Shown here: one piece after another, positions 1-11,235 of the stretch | Numbering within the stretch: position 1 is the first letter of the stretch | Layout: every line of letters starts with the position of its first letter | Assembly (NCBI RefSeq): GCF_963678635.1 | Contig: NC_087070.1 | Coordinates: 38,574,600-38,638,599 of the forward strand | DNA from: Symsagittifera roscoffensis | Taxonomy: Eukaryota; Xenacoelomorpha; Acoela; Convolutidae | DNA: 64,000 nucleotides | Reading direction: 5' to 3' | Position numbers and translations under genes: made by a program | The notes under the pieces: generated by a model | Told to the model about the DNA's origin: nothing | What the model saw: the letters and a program-made list of their open reading frames with translations, nothing else | Databases searched by the model: none

Positions 1-560
1 CCACAACGCTTTTCGAGAAACTCTTTAAATAGTGGTTCTTTTACGCTTAAGCGTCCGTATGATTTGACATCCCTAGAACTAGGTGAGGATCTAGGGTTTT
101 CTTTTTTCTCGAGGGGGGGGGGGGGTTTGGGGATTTTCAAAAAATATTTGAAAATTGATCAAATTGATATTTTGAGCTCTCTCAGATCACTATAAAGACC
201 CCATTTGGACCAAAGTCTCTGCGTCGCAGGTAAATTTGGCGCCAAAGGCGGAATTAGTGATGAAACCGCATTTTTTGCTCAAAATTTTCCAAAAATTGCC
301 CAAATACGATTGTTGGACTGTTTTTGGCGCACAAAATTCGGCAAAACAGGGTCGATGTAGAGATTTGAGAGAGCTCAGAAAATCAATTCAAAAAAGGACG
401 ACAAAACAGTTCTGTGAAAATATCCAACCCCCCCCCCCCCCCCCCCCCCCCACCTTCAAGAAAAACCTAGATCCGCCCCTGGAAGGAAGCATAGCATTTA
501 GTTGCCCAATCTAAGTTGCAAGCACAAAGCTGTTTTTTTTGTTTGTCATTATATTCATTT
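1..560. repeat. Long direct repeat, copy 1
   Basis: The sequence from the first base to about 560 recurs almost exactly at 3596-4258 in the same orientation. The shared block starts with CCACAACGCTTTTCGAG and ends near a T-run followed by GTTTGTCATTATATTCATTT. Copy 1 lacks about 117 bases that copy 2 has at 3844-3960. It contains a foldback element (81-480). The repeat may extend left of the window. It could be a segmental duplication or the ends of a 3.6 kb element; no coding domain lies between the copies. Confidence 0.85.
81..480. mobile_element. Foldback/MITE-like element with G and C runs in its arms, copy 1
   Basis: The left arm (from AGGTGAGGATCTAGG) and the right arm, read on the other strand (AGGGGCGGATCTAGG), match in order. 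Both continue with TTTTCT, then a homopolymer (G13 at 113-125, C24 at 428-451), and then a shared segment containing GAGCTCTCTCA. This makes long terminal inverted repeats without any transposase gene, as expected for a MITE or foldback element. I see no clear target-site duplication, so the superfamily is not assigned. Confidence 0.7.
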
Positions 561-2780
561 TTGAAATGCATAAATTATAGACAAGAAAATTACCTTCAAC
601 CGTGAATATTTGTCAACTTTCCTAAACATCATTTGGAGACTTAAATTTAATGAAAACGCTAATAATTACCGAATAAAGATCACGAAATTGAGAAATTCTT
701 TGAAAAATTTTTCAAATTAATCATATTTCATGACTTGGAGAAAAAATTTTCGGCTTGAAGTCCCTAATTTTACTATTCGGCTTGAAGTCCCGTCGGCTTG
801 ATGTCCGGCACCCGGTTATTATAATGGGAGATAATGTCGGGAGATAAGGTCCATAAGTTTGTTAATAGGTTGTTGTCAGGAATGACACGTTACGTTTTGA
901 TTAGCACAAACAAGATCCAATTCTCTACCTGCAACTAGAACACAGTAATTGCAACTAGAACTTGATACTGCAACTAAAATCTATTTACAGTTCTGACTGA
1001 TAAAAAATGCAAAATGCATCATTTACATACCATTTCAAGCTGTAAACATCATTGTTATAAGTCAAGTATTTCCTTTTAAATGTAGAACAGTAGATAAAAT
1101 CCACGGTTTCAAATCAGTTGATCAGTTGCGCTTGAGAGTAAGTAAAGCACAATCAGAGCGCGAAAAGTACGAACCAAAAAAAAATAATTAACTTAATGTA
1201 TCATAGTTGTGGTCCTGACTTACTGCTGATGCAGGTGAAACTGGAGGAACTCCTTCAGATGTGTGAACAGAATGGCAATTGAGGTAGAGGCGGAGTCGGC
1301 ATAAGACACAGAATGATCCCACGTGAACACACCATCACACGACAACTTACCATTCACACGAACCTATCACAACACGGCACACATAATAATTCTCCGGATT
1401 TTTTTTACTTGTTCCGCCCAATATAACAAATCTCAAAAACTCAAAGCAGAAGTGAAAATGCTCCAATCTGATTGGTTTAAATTGAACTCGTCCGCCAAAA
1501 ACAGATGAAATCATGCGTTAAATTTACAAGAGGAGCGCTTTTGGGTAAATATGGTAAGAGTTAAAGAAGAGACCCCTTACGCGCACGCCGATACTTTTCA
1601 AACCCACTCCCAAAACTACCTGTTTTATGTAGCCATTGATATCAAAAACTACGATTAAAATAAACAAAGGATCACTTCTTAGCTTCAAAAAACTGCTTTT
1701 TTGGCAACGGGGAGGCATCGAGAATTTCAAGAGAGAGAAGAGGGCAGATTTTTGCTGAAAGGAAACAAAACAATTTGGTAAAATCTATTGAACCCACTAA
1801 CATAAACGTATGTTAGAGGCAACCTTCGAAATACTCATCGCAAATTCTGTAGATCCGCCGTGAATTTTCTAGATACTGACCGCTTTAAAAATTTTGAATT
1901 AATATAAAAGTCATTTAAAAAACAATTTAAACGACAATAGGGATTCGATGCAATTTTTAATAAGTTTTAATATAATGGTAGGAAATTAGTAGATAACGCG
2001 AATCCACTTAATATTTGGGTGAAAGTAATAGCCGAATACAAAGTTCCTTTGCAATTTAAGTGTTTGCAATGAAATTCTGCCAACTGATGAAGCTTATTAT
2101 TTAAGAATGTCTTATAAAAATTTTTAGTTCAAGAATGATTATGACAATGACGAGAAAGTACCCAAGAAAAGAACAAATCTGACAATGAAAACGAACTTCA
2201 CTGATTTCCATTTCACGAAACAGTATAGCAAAAACAACTCACATCTAGAAACGGTTTGGTTCTCACAATGCAGCTTAACTAAAGGCGCAAATCAAATCAT
2301 CAGAAAAAGTTGAAACCATTGCGACAAAAAAATTGTTCGCAAAGCAAAAAACTTGAGTAGTGAGTAAAAACAAAAAAATCAAAAAAGAGCTCTAACATGA
2401 AAAAACAATAAGAAAATATATAAGCATTCAAGACACTCAACTTAAAATAAGAAACAGGCAGAAACTTCGGTACTTGCAAATCATACTTCTAGTGCCTTAA
2501 ATACTTAGCCGTTGCGGCTTGATCTAGGCTACTTACTTTCACGCAATTTTTTGTAGGCATAGGGCAGCATATATCAGTTGTTGCTTTTTAATAAAGCGGA
2601 TATAACTAGATCATGATATTTATTGAACAACTAAACTTCGAACAAAAAAGTAAGAGTTGCTAAGAAAAAAGTTATGCTCGCGCGCTCTTATGTGTGAACA
2701 ACAGTTTACACAGAGGCGAAGCTGCGTATCGCAAACACAAGCAGTTTTTTGGAGTGAATTAAAAAAAGATAGAAATAAGC
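561..2780. other. No gene seen; AT-rich non-coding sequence
   Basis: No open frame here shows a recognisable domain. Two small repeats are visible: CGGCTTGAAGTCC three times between 751 and 807, and GCAACTAGAAC three times with a period near 20 between 931 and 980. The word ACACAGAGGCGAAGCTGCG near 2709 recurs in a variant form near 19156, marking an old dispersed repeat. Confidence 0.6.
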
Positions 2781-2796
2781 CTCAGAATTAGTAAAA

Positions 2797-2895
2797 CCTT
2801 GCTTCGTATGGGCTTTGAACCTGCGAGCTTTGAGAGTTGGAGTCCCACGCCCTTCCCTCTAGGTCATAAACCCTTAGCAACCGGCAAACACTAGT
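2797..2895 (-). repeat. tRNA-like SINE head or tRNA pseudogene
   Basis: On the minus strand there is an A-box-like TGACCTAGAGGG followed about 40 bases later by a B-box-like GGTTCAAAGCC, then GCAAGGTTTT. This is the layout of a Pol III internal promoter. The arms do not fold into a full cloverleaf, so a functional tRNA is unlikely and a tRNA-derived SINE fragment is the better call. Confidence 0.5.
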
Positions 2896-3595
2896 CACAC
2901 ATACCGCAGCTACATATGCTAACAAATTCCCGATGCTATGCATCAAAAATGGCACCAAATACAAATAGACACAGTTTTGCAAGTAATTTTTTGGAATATA
3001 AACTGAAGGCATCTACACTAATTTGGCATGTAATAAACGGCAAAGCACAAAGCCACATTATGAAACAATTAAGCATTTTAATTAGTTGCGAGATATATTC
3101 AAACAGGAAAATTCTGAAATCGAGTTTTTTTTTGTTATGTTGTTTGAAACAAATAGCTTTTTTCGTTTCATTTGCTAAATGTAAGATGTATCAACGGTGA
3201 TAACTTATGACTATTCGAATGTCCAAGCACAGACTATCAAAAAGCCTTGAAGGTGCCCCAAAAGTGGCACTAATATTCGCGACTTAGATTAGAAAAAAAG
3301 AATAGTTCACTTAAATAAAAACACTAAAGTTCGCTAGTGTAAAAACCCAGAAAAAAGCGAAAAACAAGAAAACTGAAGAAAAAAACAACGCTTTTATTTG
3401 AAAAATGATGAAACTTGACTCCTACATGAACACAAAATCTAATCAAATTATCAGAACCAATGCCACAAGGAAATCATTCATACAAAAACTCAAAAAACTC
3501 AGCTCGAAAAAAAGTACTGAGAAATAATTTTGAAATATATGCCTTGAAAGAAAATATCGTGTCGAAAGCTGAAAAAATTCGGAAAAAACATCATT

Positions 3596-4258
3596 CCACA
3601 ACGCTTTTCGAGAAACTCTTTAAATAGTGGTTCTTTTACGCTTAAGCGTCCGTATGATTTGACATCCCTAGAACTAGGTGAGGATCTAGGGTTTTCTCGA
3701 GGGGGGGGGGGGGGGGGGGGTTTGGTGATTTTCAAAAATTATTCGAAAATTGATCAAATTGATTTTTTGAGCTCTCTCAGATCACTATAAAGACCCCATT
3801 TTGACCAAAGTCTCTGATTCGCAGGTAAATTTGGCGCCAAAGGTGCCTCTCGGAAAATTTTAGGTTCAGTCAGTAAGTCCTTAATTTTGCACATTTTAAC
3901 GACCCGAATTACGTCAAATAACTATTAGTTAAAATTGCATATGATCGGAAATCAGTAGCGGAATTAGGGATGAAACCGCATTTTTTGCTCGAAATTTTCC
4001 AAAAATTGCCCAAAAACGCTTGTTGAACTGTTTTTGGCGCACAAAATTCGGCAAAACAGGGTCGATGTAGAGATTTGAGAGAGCTCAGAAAATCAATTCA
4101 AAAAAGGACGACAAAAGAGTTCTGTGAAAATATCCAACCCCCCCCCCCCCGCCTTCAAGAAAAACCTAGATCCGCCCCTGGAAGGAAGCATAGCATTTAG
4201 TTGCCCAATCTAAGTTGCAAGCACAAAGCTGTTTTTTTGTTTGTCATTATATTCATTT
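3596..4258. repeat. Long direct repeat, copy 2
   Basis: Second copy of the block at 1-560, same orientation and nearly identical. It keeps about 117 bases (3844-3960) that are missing from copy 1. It contains a foldback element at 3676-4179. The near-identity, including flanks outside the foldback element, means a whole unit was duplicated rather than two independent MITE insertions. Confidence 0.85.
3676..4179. mobile_element. Foldback/MITE-like element with G and C runs in its arms, copy 2
   Basis: The fuller version of the element at 81-480. The left arm carries G20 (3701-3720) and the right arm C13 (4138-4150). Both arms share AGG-GATCTAGG termini and an internal GAGCTCTCTCA block in inverted orientation. 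The central part contains the segment lost from copy 1. No coding capacity. Confidence 0.7.
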
Positions 4259-4734
4259 ATTTAAATTTACTGTTCGCATCGGATAATGATTTCAATTAGA
4301 TTACGATGAAAGCAGCTAATCAGGAGAAGATGAAAAAAAAACGTAATACATTCATAAGAAACATACCGATTTCGCTGTCATTCCAGCAACCATTCGATTT
4401 CCAGATGAGAATAATTCGTGCTAAAATCTCCTTTCCAGACTAATACTGATGGTTTTCATTGAATCTGTAATTAGACCCGGATCAATAGTGCGCATTTTAT
4501 TAAAGTTAATATAATAAATTTTCTCCATAAACTCTTGTTGCTTCAAATTCAGTTTACTTTCAAGTGCCAATATGATTAAAAACTCCAATTTACTAACAAC
4601 ATAGCTCTTTAATTGTTGAAACACTAGCTCAATACACTGCGCTCCTTAAAGTTAAACATGTACGTATCAATTTCGAGTAATTCTATCCTCTCACAACCCC
4701 TGAGCTGCAATTGATCATCTTCTGTTCAATTAAA

Positions 4735-4880
4735 CATACCATTCATATACATACCAATAATATAAATAACATAAATAAATACTATAAATAACATACATAC
4801 ATACCACCCATATACAACCATTAAATAAACATACCATAAATATACATACCATAATTATACATACCATCCACATGCATAAA
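4735..4880. repeat. Degenerate CATA/CATACC microsatellite
   Basis: Repeated CATACC, ATAAATAACATA and ACATACATACC words with many interruptions run through this stretch. It is simple-sequence DNA without coding signal. Confidence 0.8.
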
Positions 4881-4887
4881 CCAACAT

Positions 4888-5370
4888 GTAGCACAGAAGG
4901 TTCCGACTATAGTCTTCAAAAAATACTATTTTTTTTCCAAATTAGTATCGTTCTTTTTGTGTGGTGTGGTAAAAAAATCTACACTAAAAAATAAAATTTA
5001 GACAAATGCGACAGTCATGGTCAAATAGGTCAATCAAAAAAACGGTTTTTGCAGAGAAAGCCGCTAAAACTTAAAACGACTAGAAAAACAAGAAAAAAAG
5101 TAAAAACTATTTTACAAAAATTCAAAATAACTTTAAAATTTTTTTTGCATAACATTTTCAAATTTTTGAAGTTTTTGATTCCTAAAAAGGCGCTAAAAAC
5201 TACTTAAATTAACTTTACTCTAAATTAAGTTTTATTGGCTTAATAAAAGCTTAAATAAGCTTTTTTAAGCCTGTACGCTCACCTTATTAGCTTCAAATTA
5301 GAATAAAAATCAATAATTTCAAAGCAGTTCTTCTCGACACAAACTTTTTTTTATAAATTTTTATCTGTGT
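4888..5370. repeat. Dispersed repeat family 1, copy at 4.9 kb
   Basis: Shares a series of words in the same order with 19733-20190: GTAGCACAGAA-GTTCCGAC, a T-run, GTGTGGT/GGTGTGATAAAA, GACAGTCA, TTTTTGAAGTTTTTG, CACAAACTTTTTT and others. The two copies are diverged but collinear over about 450 bases. No ORF of note. Probably a non-autonomous element of unknown class. Confidence 0.6.
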
Positions 5371-5509
5371 TATCAATCACAAACAGTAAATCATTTCAGA
5401 TACGATGTTTCTCAGGGGTGAAGTTTCACTTCAAATTCCCTAAGCGAAAAGCAACCAATCAAGATTTCACGGCTGATTTGAAGAAGCTTCAGTAACATCT
5501 CAATTAAGA

Positions 5510-5590
5510 ACATGGGGCTTCATCCCGAATTGAACCCCTGACCTACAGGGACATTAACTTCCCACCGGCCACAAATCAAAATCACTAGTA
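5510..5590 (-). repeat. tRNA-like sequence (A and B box)
   Basis: On the minus strand TGGCCGGTGGGAAG (A-box-like) is followed by AGGGGTTCAATTCGGGATG (B-box-like). The spacing fits a tRNA or tRNA-derived SINE, but stem pairing is incomplete. Confidence 0.45.
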
Positions 5591-5824
5591 AGCCTCGCTC
5601 AATACACATACTTAGCACCATTTGCAATGCCAAAACAACCCTTGCATTGAAAACTAGCAGACAAAAAGTGAAACGAAAACCATTAGACCGAAAAAAATGT
5701 TGTCACATTTACTTGAAACTACAATGACAAATGTTTAAAGCACAAGAAAACTCCATGACGCGGGAACTAAGCCAACAAAGCGTAATATTAACGCAAGATC
5801 AATTTTTTGAAACCGATTTTTTCA

Positions 5825-5875
5825 GTTTGAAAAAAACAAGTCTTGGCCGGATTCGATCTGAGTGATATTAATCAA
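5825..5875 (-). repeat. SINE family fragment, 3' part
   Basis: On the minus strand AGATCGAATCCGGCCAAGAC is followed by a T-run and CAAACTG. The same order (B box, GGnC/GAC, T-run, AACTG-AAAT) occurs at 6113-6200, 8275-8400 and 20420-20545. Only the 3' half is recognisable here. Confidence 0.5.
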
Positions 5876-6112
5876 GTTGTAGGCCGGAAAAACAAAATCT
5901 GCATCAGAGTTGATAACGCTTGCTGATCGTTAATTTTAAACTCTTCATATCATTTAAACTTATTTTGAGGAACACATATTGCTAAACACAAATTTCAGCA
6001 TCAAATTAAATATTTTTAAGCAAAATCGACTTGACCATTAGAAAAAAAATAATGGAACTGAAGCCTACAAGAAACGAGTCGAAGATCATAAACCAAAAAT
6101 TAAAAAAAAATA

Positions 6113-6200
6113 CATATCGAAAAAACAAGGTCCCACCGGACTCGAAACCAAGACTATAGGATGGGAAGGCACTCTTTTTTACCACTAGACCAAGTAGGAA
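6113..6200 (-). repeat. tRNA-Gly-like SINE head
   Basis: On the minus strand: TTGGTCTAGTGGTA (A box), GCCTTCCCATC (resembles a tRNA-Gly anticodon arm with CCC), then GGTTTCGAGTCC (B box), then GGACC and a T-run. The acceptor and T stems do not pair fully, so this is a pseudo-tRNA or SINE head. Same family as 8275-8400 and 20420-20545 by its 3' part. Confidence 0.55.
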
Positions 6201-6589
6201 GAGGCCTGGACGTAAATGGACATAATTTAAGTTTTATAATAAAGAAAATACAATTATTTTTTCAGATTTTCACGATAAGTTTTTTACGCCAAAAAATTAT
6301 AATTACTGACTACAAGACACTTGCTCTCGCAAATGTATTTACGCGGATATAGCTCATTCAAATTACAATCCCAAAATCTCAACTATGCAACAAAAATTAC
6401 GAACCATACTGCTTGTCTATTCACAAAAAATTTGCTGAAATTACGATATTGAGAAAAACTGTTGCTAAAAAGTTTAAATCTATTAGTGAATTTAATTGTA
6501 TAGGATTCAAATAAAATTATAATTTAGCGAGTTAGATTGAAAAAAAAATCTGACAGACCTGAAAGTGAGCTTCTAAACAGTTTAGTTGA

Positions 6590-6790
6590 CCTGAATGTGC
6601 GACCGGCTGCGGCGAAATGGATGACATCATCCCTCCCTCGGTTGGTCCTGCGTTAAGCAGGACCGGGGAATAATAAAAAATGAAATGAGTTGACACAGGC
6701 GTTTTCAGGTCTCGAACACGCACCTTCAGTTCCTCAAACTCGCAACTTCGGTGAACTTTCTATGCTACATCAACATTTATGAGCTGATAG
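6590..6790 (-). repeat. Possible tRNA-derived SINE
   Basis: On the minus strand TGTAGCATAGAAAG and GTGTTCGAGACC resemble A and B boxes in the right order. They are followed by a GC-richer tail with a small hairpin (GGTCCTGCGTTAAGCAGGACC on the plus strand, two arms of eight bases). Weak but consistent with the SINE-like pieces nearby. Confidence 0.35.
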
Positions 6791-6799
6791 CAAGTGCTT

Positions 6800-8270
6800 C
6801 CTGCACGACCTCCCCCTGAAAATTACTACATATTGGCACCCAAGCGTCTAAATAAAAGTTTCAGGGCCTGTCAGTCGAAAATGGATGTCGTAAATTAGTT
6901 TCAAAGGGGAGACCCTTTGATGTGTGGTGAGGGGTCAAATTAATGAGGGTAGGGCGTTCATCCCCCCCCCCCCCCCAAAAAAAAACCATGTCCTGATATG
7001 CAGCAACAAAACTGACTAATAAATTGATTAGACTTTGGTTGGAAAATGTGAAGTTTAACAAAAAAAGGGTTATTTGTGTAATAACAGAATGGTCTAGGAG
7101 CGTGAGCGTGGATCAAACCATCTGATTCTTAGACAGAAACCTAGAAACAAAGTGCTCAAACTTAAGTACTCAATAATTCCCTGAGGTCAAATAAACGCTA
7201 TGCATTTTTGCCCAACAATAGCCGACTCATTTTTTCTGAATTGTTATAGACACTATTTTACAGGGAAGAACAGGTTCAATCTGCTCTTCCCTGCCGAAAA
7301 CAAACAATCTTTTAGTTTGAACATAAAAAGCGCTCAAGGGGCAATTTTTCTCGAAAGGCCATTCTCAAATAGTCGTACATCACTGTGATCAGAATCATCT
7401 AAGGTTGAGAGGTAGTAAATAGTAATCACGGGACTCATAATACGAAATTTTTAGTTTTCAACTAATGAACTGAAAGAATCTTTTTCTTTTCACGTTTATG
7501 TCGTTTTCTCTGCAAATACTGGAGACTCTTAGTTGAAATTTTGACCTATGACAGTTGAAACTGTTTAATAGAAAATAAAGAATAACAAAAAGAAAAGAAA
7601 AAGATTTGAGCAAAAATAACATACGGAGAGAGAAATTTCGAAATCAAGAAAACAAACAATTGAGCCGATAGCAGCAGCGCTGCTAGTTTAGCCTAACAAA
7701 ATTACTAAACAATCGAACAAAATACTCGGCAGATTATTCGAGACAAATTTCTCTGAAAAAACAGTCTTTAACAACAAATGCAAAATGTTTACCATTAGAC
7801 AGCCTTCTTTTATGTGATGTTTTTTATTATTGGAAAAGACAAAACAGACGCCTGAAAACTGCTTACTTTTTTTCAACTCAACTTTTGAAATAATTACTCC
7901 AATTTAACAAAACCGGACACACGGGTGATTTACTTTTTTAGGCTGGAAACCTGAATATTAAATAGACTTTGAAGCAAGTTCATTTTTCTCACAGTTTTGG
8001 CTTTTTTGTTTGTTTGTCTTAGGGTGTGTTTTAGTTTCTTTCCACGCATAAAAAACAAAACTTGATCTTTTGAAATAACAATTGAGGAAAATAAAGCATG
8101 AAAAAAAAGAAATTAGGAAAAATTAGATTCACAAATAATAGAAATAAATTCAAAACACTTCCAATTACAATGAGACAAGGAGAAATACTTGCAGCACAAA
8201 ACAACGTGATGTGACACCTAAGCCAAAATCGATAAGCAGACACCACACAAAATTCAGCAATTTTTTTGAA
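6800..8270. other. No gene seen; one C16 run
   Basis: The stretch holds a C16 run at 6962-6977 directly followed by A9, and otherwise AT-rich sequence. No open frame carries a recognisable domain. Confidence 0.6.
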
Positions 8271-8274
8271 ACGA

Positions 8275-8400
8275 TATATTTCCAGTTCGAAAAAAAACGT
8301 GTCCTGGTCAGATCCCAACCAGTAACCTTTGCCGTCTCAGTCGTCGTCGTTACCTCATAACTAAATGTACCGGAGAAGCTAAGAAATTTGAATTTAAGAA
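8275..8400 (-). repeat. tRNA-like SINE, copy at 8.3 kb
   Basis: On the minus strand: CTCCGGTACATTTAGTTATG, GTAACGACGACG, GACGGCAAAGGT, GGTTGGGATCTGACC, AGGAC and a T-run with GAACTGGAAAT. The same words in the same order occur at 20420-20545. The A-box/B-box layout makes a tRNA-derived SINE the best reading. Confidence 0.65.
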
Positions 8401-9169
8401 ACCAAGCTATCAAAAGACCCAGCTGATTTTTTAAAACAATTTGTGAACCGAAAAATAATTAAAAAACCTGGTCGTTCAAAAAAATTCCATTAAAATATTA
8501 ATTTTTTCTACAATTTCGTTCGATGAAATTTATGAAGGCTTTATCACACTAGCATAGACGGTTGCTGGGCAAATGGCACAATATTCCTCCCCTCCCCTAC
8601 GAAATTTCTGAATTTTTTTTGTTATATATTTTGTATTTTAATTAGAGGAGACTGAATTGGTTAATGAGCAACAACCAGATCAGTAAGCAGAAAACCAAAT
8701 CCCAGAACAATTAGATTGGAAATTCAGTCCGGTATTCTTGGTCAGGAAAAGCAATTAGTCAGAAAAAAGGAAAAGTTCAGAACATTTCTTCTCGAAACTG
8801 ATACAAATTTTTTGCATTTTTTACACCGAACACCGCTGGCTTTCATGTAATGCCTAACATGGCCCCTCGTACAATTCTTTTTTCAAGAAAAAAATCGGGG
8901 TTTAGAAAAAATACAGTTTCTTCTCTTTTCTCGAAACTGAGAAAAAAAAGCTACGCTATAGTTCCTTCTCACTTCGTGAAGTGGTCGAGCGTGGACAATT
9001 TCTTCCTGGACAAAAGACAAAAATTTTGAAATTACATCGCCCGAAAAATGATATTTTCTATAGTTCAGAATTTGGTTTTTTTCAACCTGATTAAACTGTA
9101 GGACAGTTCGTCTAACAATGTCATATTCCAAGATTTAACAAGCCGTTATGAGGTAATGTGGTTACTTTA
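8401..9169. other. No gene seen
   Basis: AT-rich, no recognisable coding domain or repeat family that I can support. Confidence 0.5.
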
Positions 9170-10060
9170 TGCGGATGTAGCAATTAGATAAAACTAGCGT
9201 GTAACGCACCTGCGGCGTTTCAAAGATATTAGTGCCCGCGAAACTTGCTTATTCATAAAATTTAAGAGAAACAACGAAATGAATGCAATCGGAGCAATAA
9301 ACGGGAGAAAGTAACAGCCCTTTTGTTTTCAAAAATCGAACGAGAAAAAGAATATAACTTGAAGGTTTTTAAACTAAAATGGTCAAATCTCCAAAATACC
9401 GGGTTTCAGATCTTCGTACTCTTAACTCATAAAAAAACCCTAAAAGGGCCGGTAGCATATAACTGAGGTTCCCAAATTTCAAAAAGTGCGTTTGAAACGA
9501 TTTCATTTGCAAACTCTTCAATTTATAAATGAGATTCATAATCAAGCGTAATTGATTCTTAGCTATCAGACTCTTTTTTCTTCATTTAAATTTAAGTTTA
9601 ATGAACATTTTTGAAATATCATTGAAAATGTCAATTTCGAAAACTCAAGCAAAAAAAATGAGCGAAAAAATAAGAATGGAAAACACATCTGCAACCAGAC
9701 TTCACCCTACCAATGCGTCGACTATTTCAATACGATTTTTCAACCACTTGAAATTTTACGAATATATCATAAAAACGTCTTATCTTGGAAAATGATATGC
9801 GTTAAGGATTCATATTTGTAGTCCAGATATGCGCTTCCTGATAGTTCCTTGACAGCACCCCACCATAGTGTTGAGAAATTCAAACTTCAAAAAAACATTT
9901 AGATAAAATTTTTTGAAAAAATTGATCAATCATAAAAAAAAGGTTTATCTCGATAACTTAGATGATTTAAGCAGTCAAACTTGGAAGGAAAAAATTCAAT
10001 CTCTGAGAGTACCCTGCAATCACCCTATTATAAGGCTGGAATTAATGATTTCATAGTTTT
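9170..10060. repeat. Degenerate repeat family 2 (about 160-bp units)
   Basis: Contains CTAGCGTGTAACGCACCT near 9193, matching CTAGCATATAACGCACCT near 18210. The block around 9900-10060 (ATCATAAAAAAA, TCTCGATAACT, AGCAGTCAAACTTGGA, CTCTGAGAGTACCCTG) matches the units at 18300-18840. It is a diverged copy of the quasi-tandem family in intron 2 of the G-alpha gene. Confidence 0.55.
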
Positions 10061-10429
10061 GTGAATTATTTTTGTCAATTAATTTGATTCTCTGAGCTTT
10101 CCCAAAACACTATCAAGTCTCTTTTCGTCAAAAAAATACTGCGCCGAAATGATCTCATGTAGAAACGGTATAAATAGCCGTTTTGAAAACTTTTGACCAA
10201 AAAATTCTTATTTTGGAGCGAGCATCTAGCTCTAATATGACTACAGGCCCAGCTAAAGCTGGAGATACCTGTTTGATAATTTTTCATTTTCTTGTTCTGA
10301 TGCGGGATGAAATAGGTAATTTTCAAAAATTTAGAAAATGGGCTCCGCCCAAAACCTAGTTATTGCTGTATTAAAATATGAAGGAAATTCTTGGGATTTT
10401 GGAAATTTCCTAGAGACACACATTTTTTG

Positions 10430-10830
10430 AACCATTTTTAGGGCGTAGCATCTTATGCACGGAGGCTTTTCACAAACTGTTGCCTCGATTAAACACTTGA
10501 TATCAAATTAAATTATTTTCGAGAGGAATCAAGTTTCAAAAAACGAGGAATCAAAAAAATGACTTTTCCAAGGGTCATAACTTTTTGAGTGTTCAAAAAT
10601 TTGGGCGCAACCGCTTCCTACAACCCGTTCTCAACATTGAAACGAAAATCTCAGATTTGGGAGGATAGTTTTCGAGAGAAGTCAAAATTATTCTGAGGGC
10701 CAGAACTTTTTGTGCTGAAAGTTTTGGGAGAAGCCGCTTATGCAAGGGAGGTTCACACAATCCGTTCTTTTCATTAAGCCCAAAATCTCAGATTTAGGAG
10801 GGGAGTTTGAGAAAATGTCAAAAACCCAAA
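10430..10830. repeat. Degenerate quasi-tandem repeat family 3
   Basis: Three imperfect units of roughly 110-130 bases. Each has CGCTTATGCA/CGCTTCCTACA, an ACAATCCGTTCTT-like word, AAAATCTCAGATTTGGGAGG, a TTTTCGAGAGAAGTCAAA-like word and a GGGCCATAACTTTT-like word. The same family occurs at 14040-14650 in the last intron of the G-alpha gene. Confidence 0.6.
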
Positions 10831-11139
10831 AATATAGGTGGAAACTCCTCCACCGCCCCCCCCCCACCGACTTTTTAGTAGGCTGTAGAAAGCGGGGTAA
10901 GGTATAAAGAGCCTCTGGAATTATGCAAGCCCACAGGGTAGTAGGCGGACTTCCGTTGGTATCACTTTTTTTTAAAAATCGAAACAGTAGTTTTTGAGAA
11001 GAACTAAATTTTTTGAAAAGTGAAAAACTTTTCCAGAACGTCTGAAAAAACTTTTAAAACATTAAAAAATCCGATCCCATACATTTTCATAATACCCATT
11101 TTATCAAACAGGAATTTATTTTGTCGCCGAAGACATTTC

Positions 11140-11235
11140 TGGAAACAAGGGAGGGGGACCCTTTAGACGGTCTGAGGTTCGAACTCCTGAAGGATAAGGT
11201 GCGTCTTCCACCCCTAAATCCGCTCCTGGAACATG
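11140..11235. mobile_element. Possible terminus of another MITE-like element
   Basis: CACCCCTAAATCCGCTCCTGG resembles the AGGGGCGGATCTAGG terminus of the foldback elements at 81-480 and 3676-4179, in the right-end orientation. A C10 run lies upstream at 10856-10865. The matching left end is not clear, so only a terminus is called. Confidence 0.35.

Noticed and set aside
236-514. Open frame with a proline run near the window start
   Set aside because: The proline stretch is the C24 homopolymer of a foldback element; no domain and not preserved in the second copy.
6113-6200. Functional tRNA-Gly gene
   Set aside because: A and B boxes are present, but acceptor and T stems do not pair and the sequence shares its tail with SINE-like copies.
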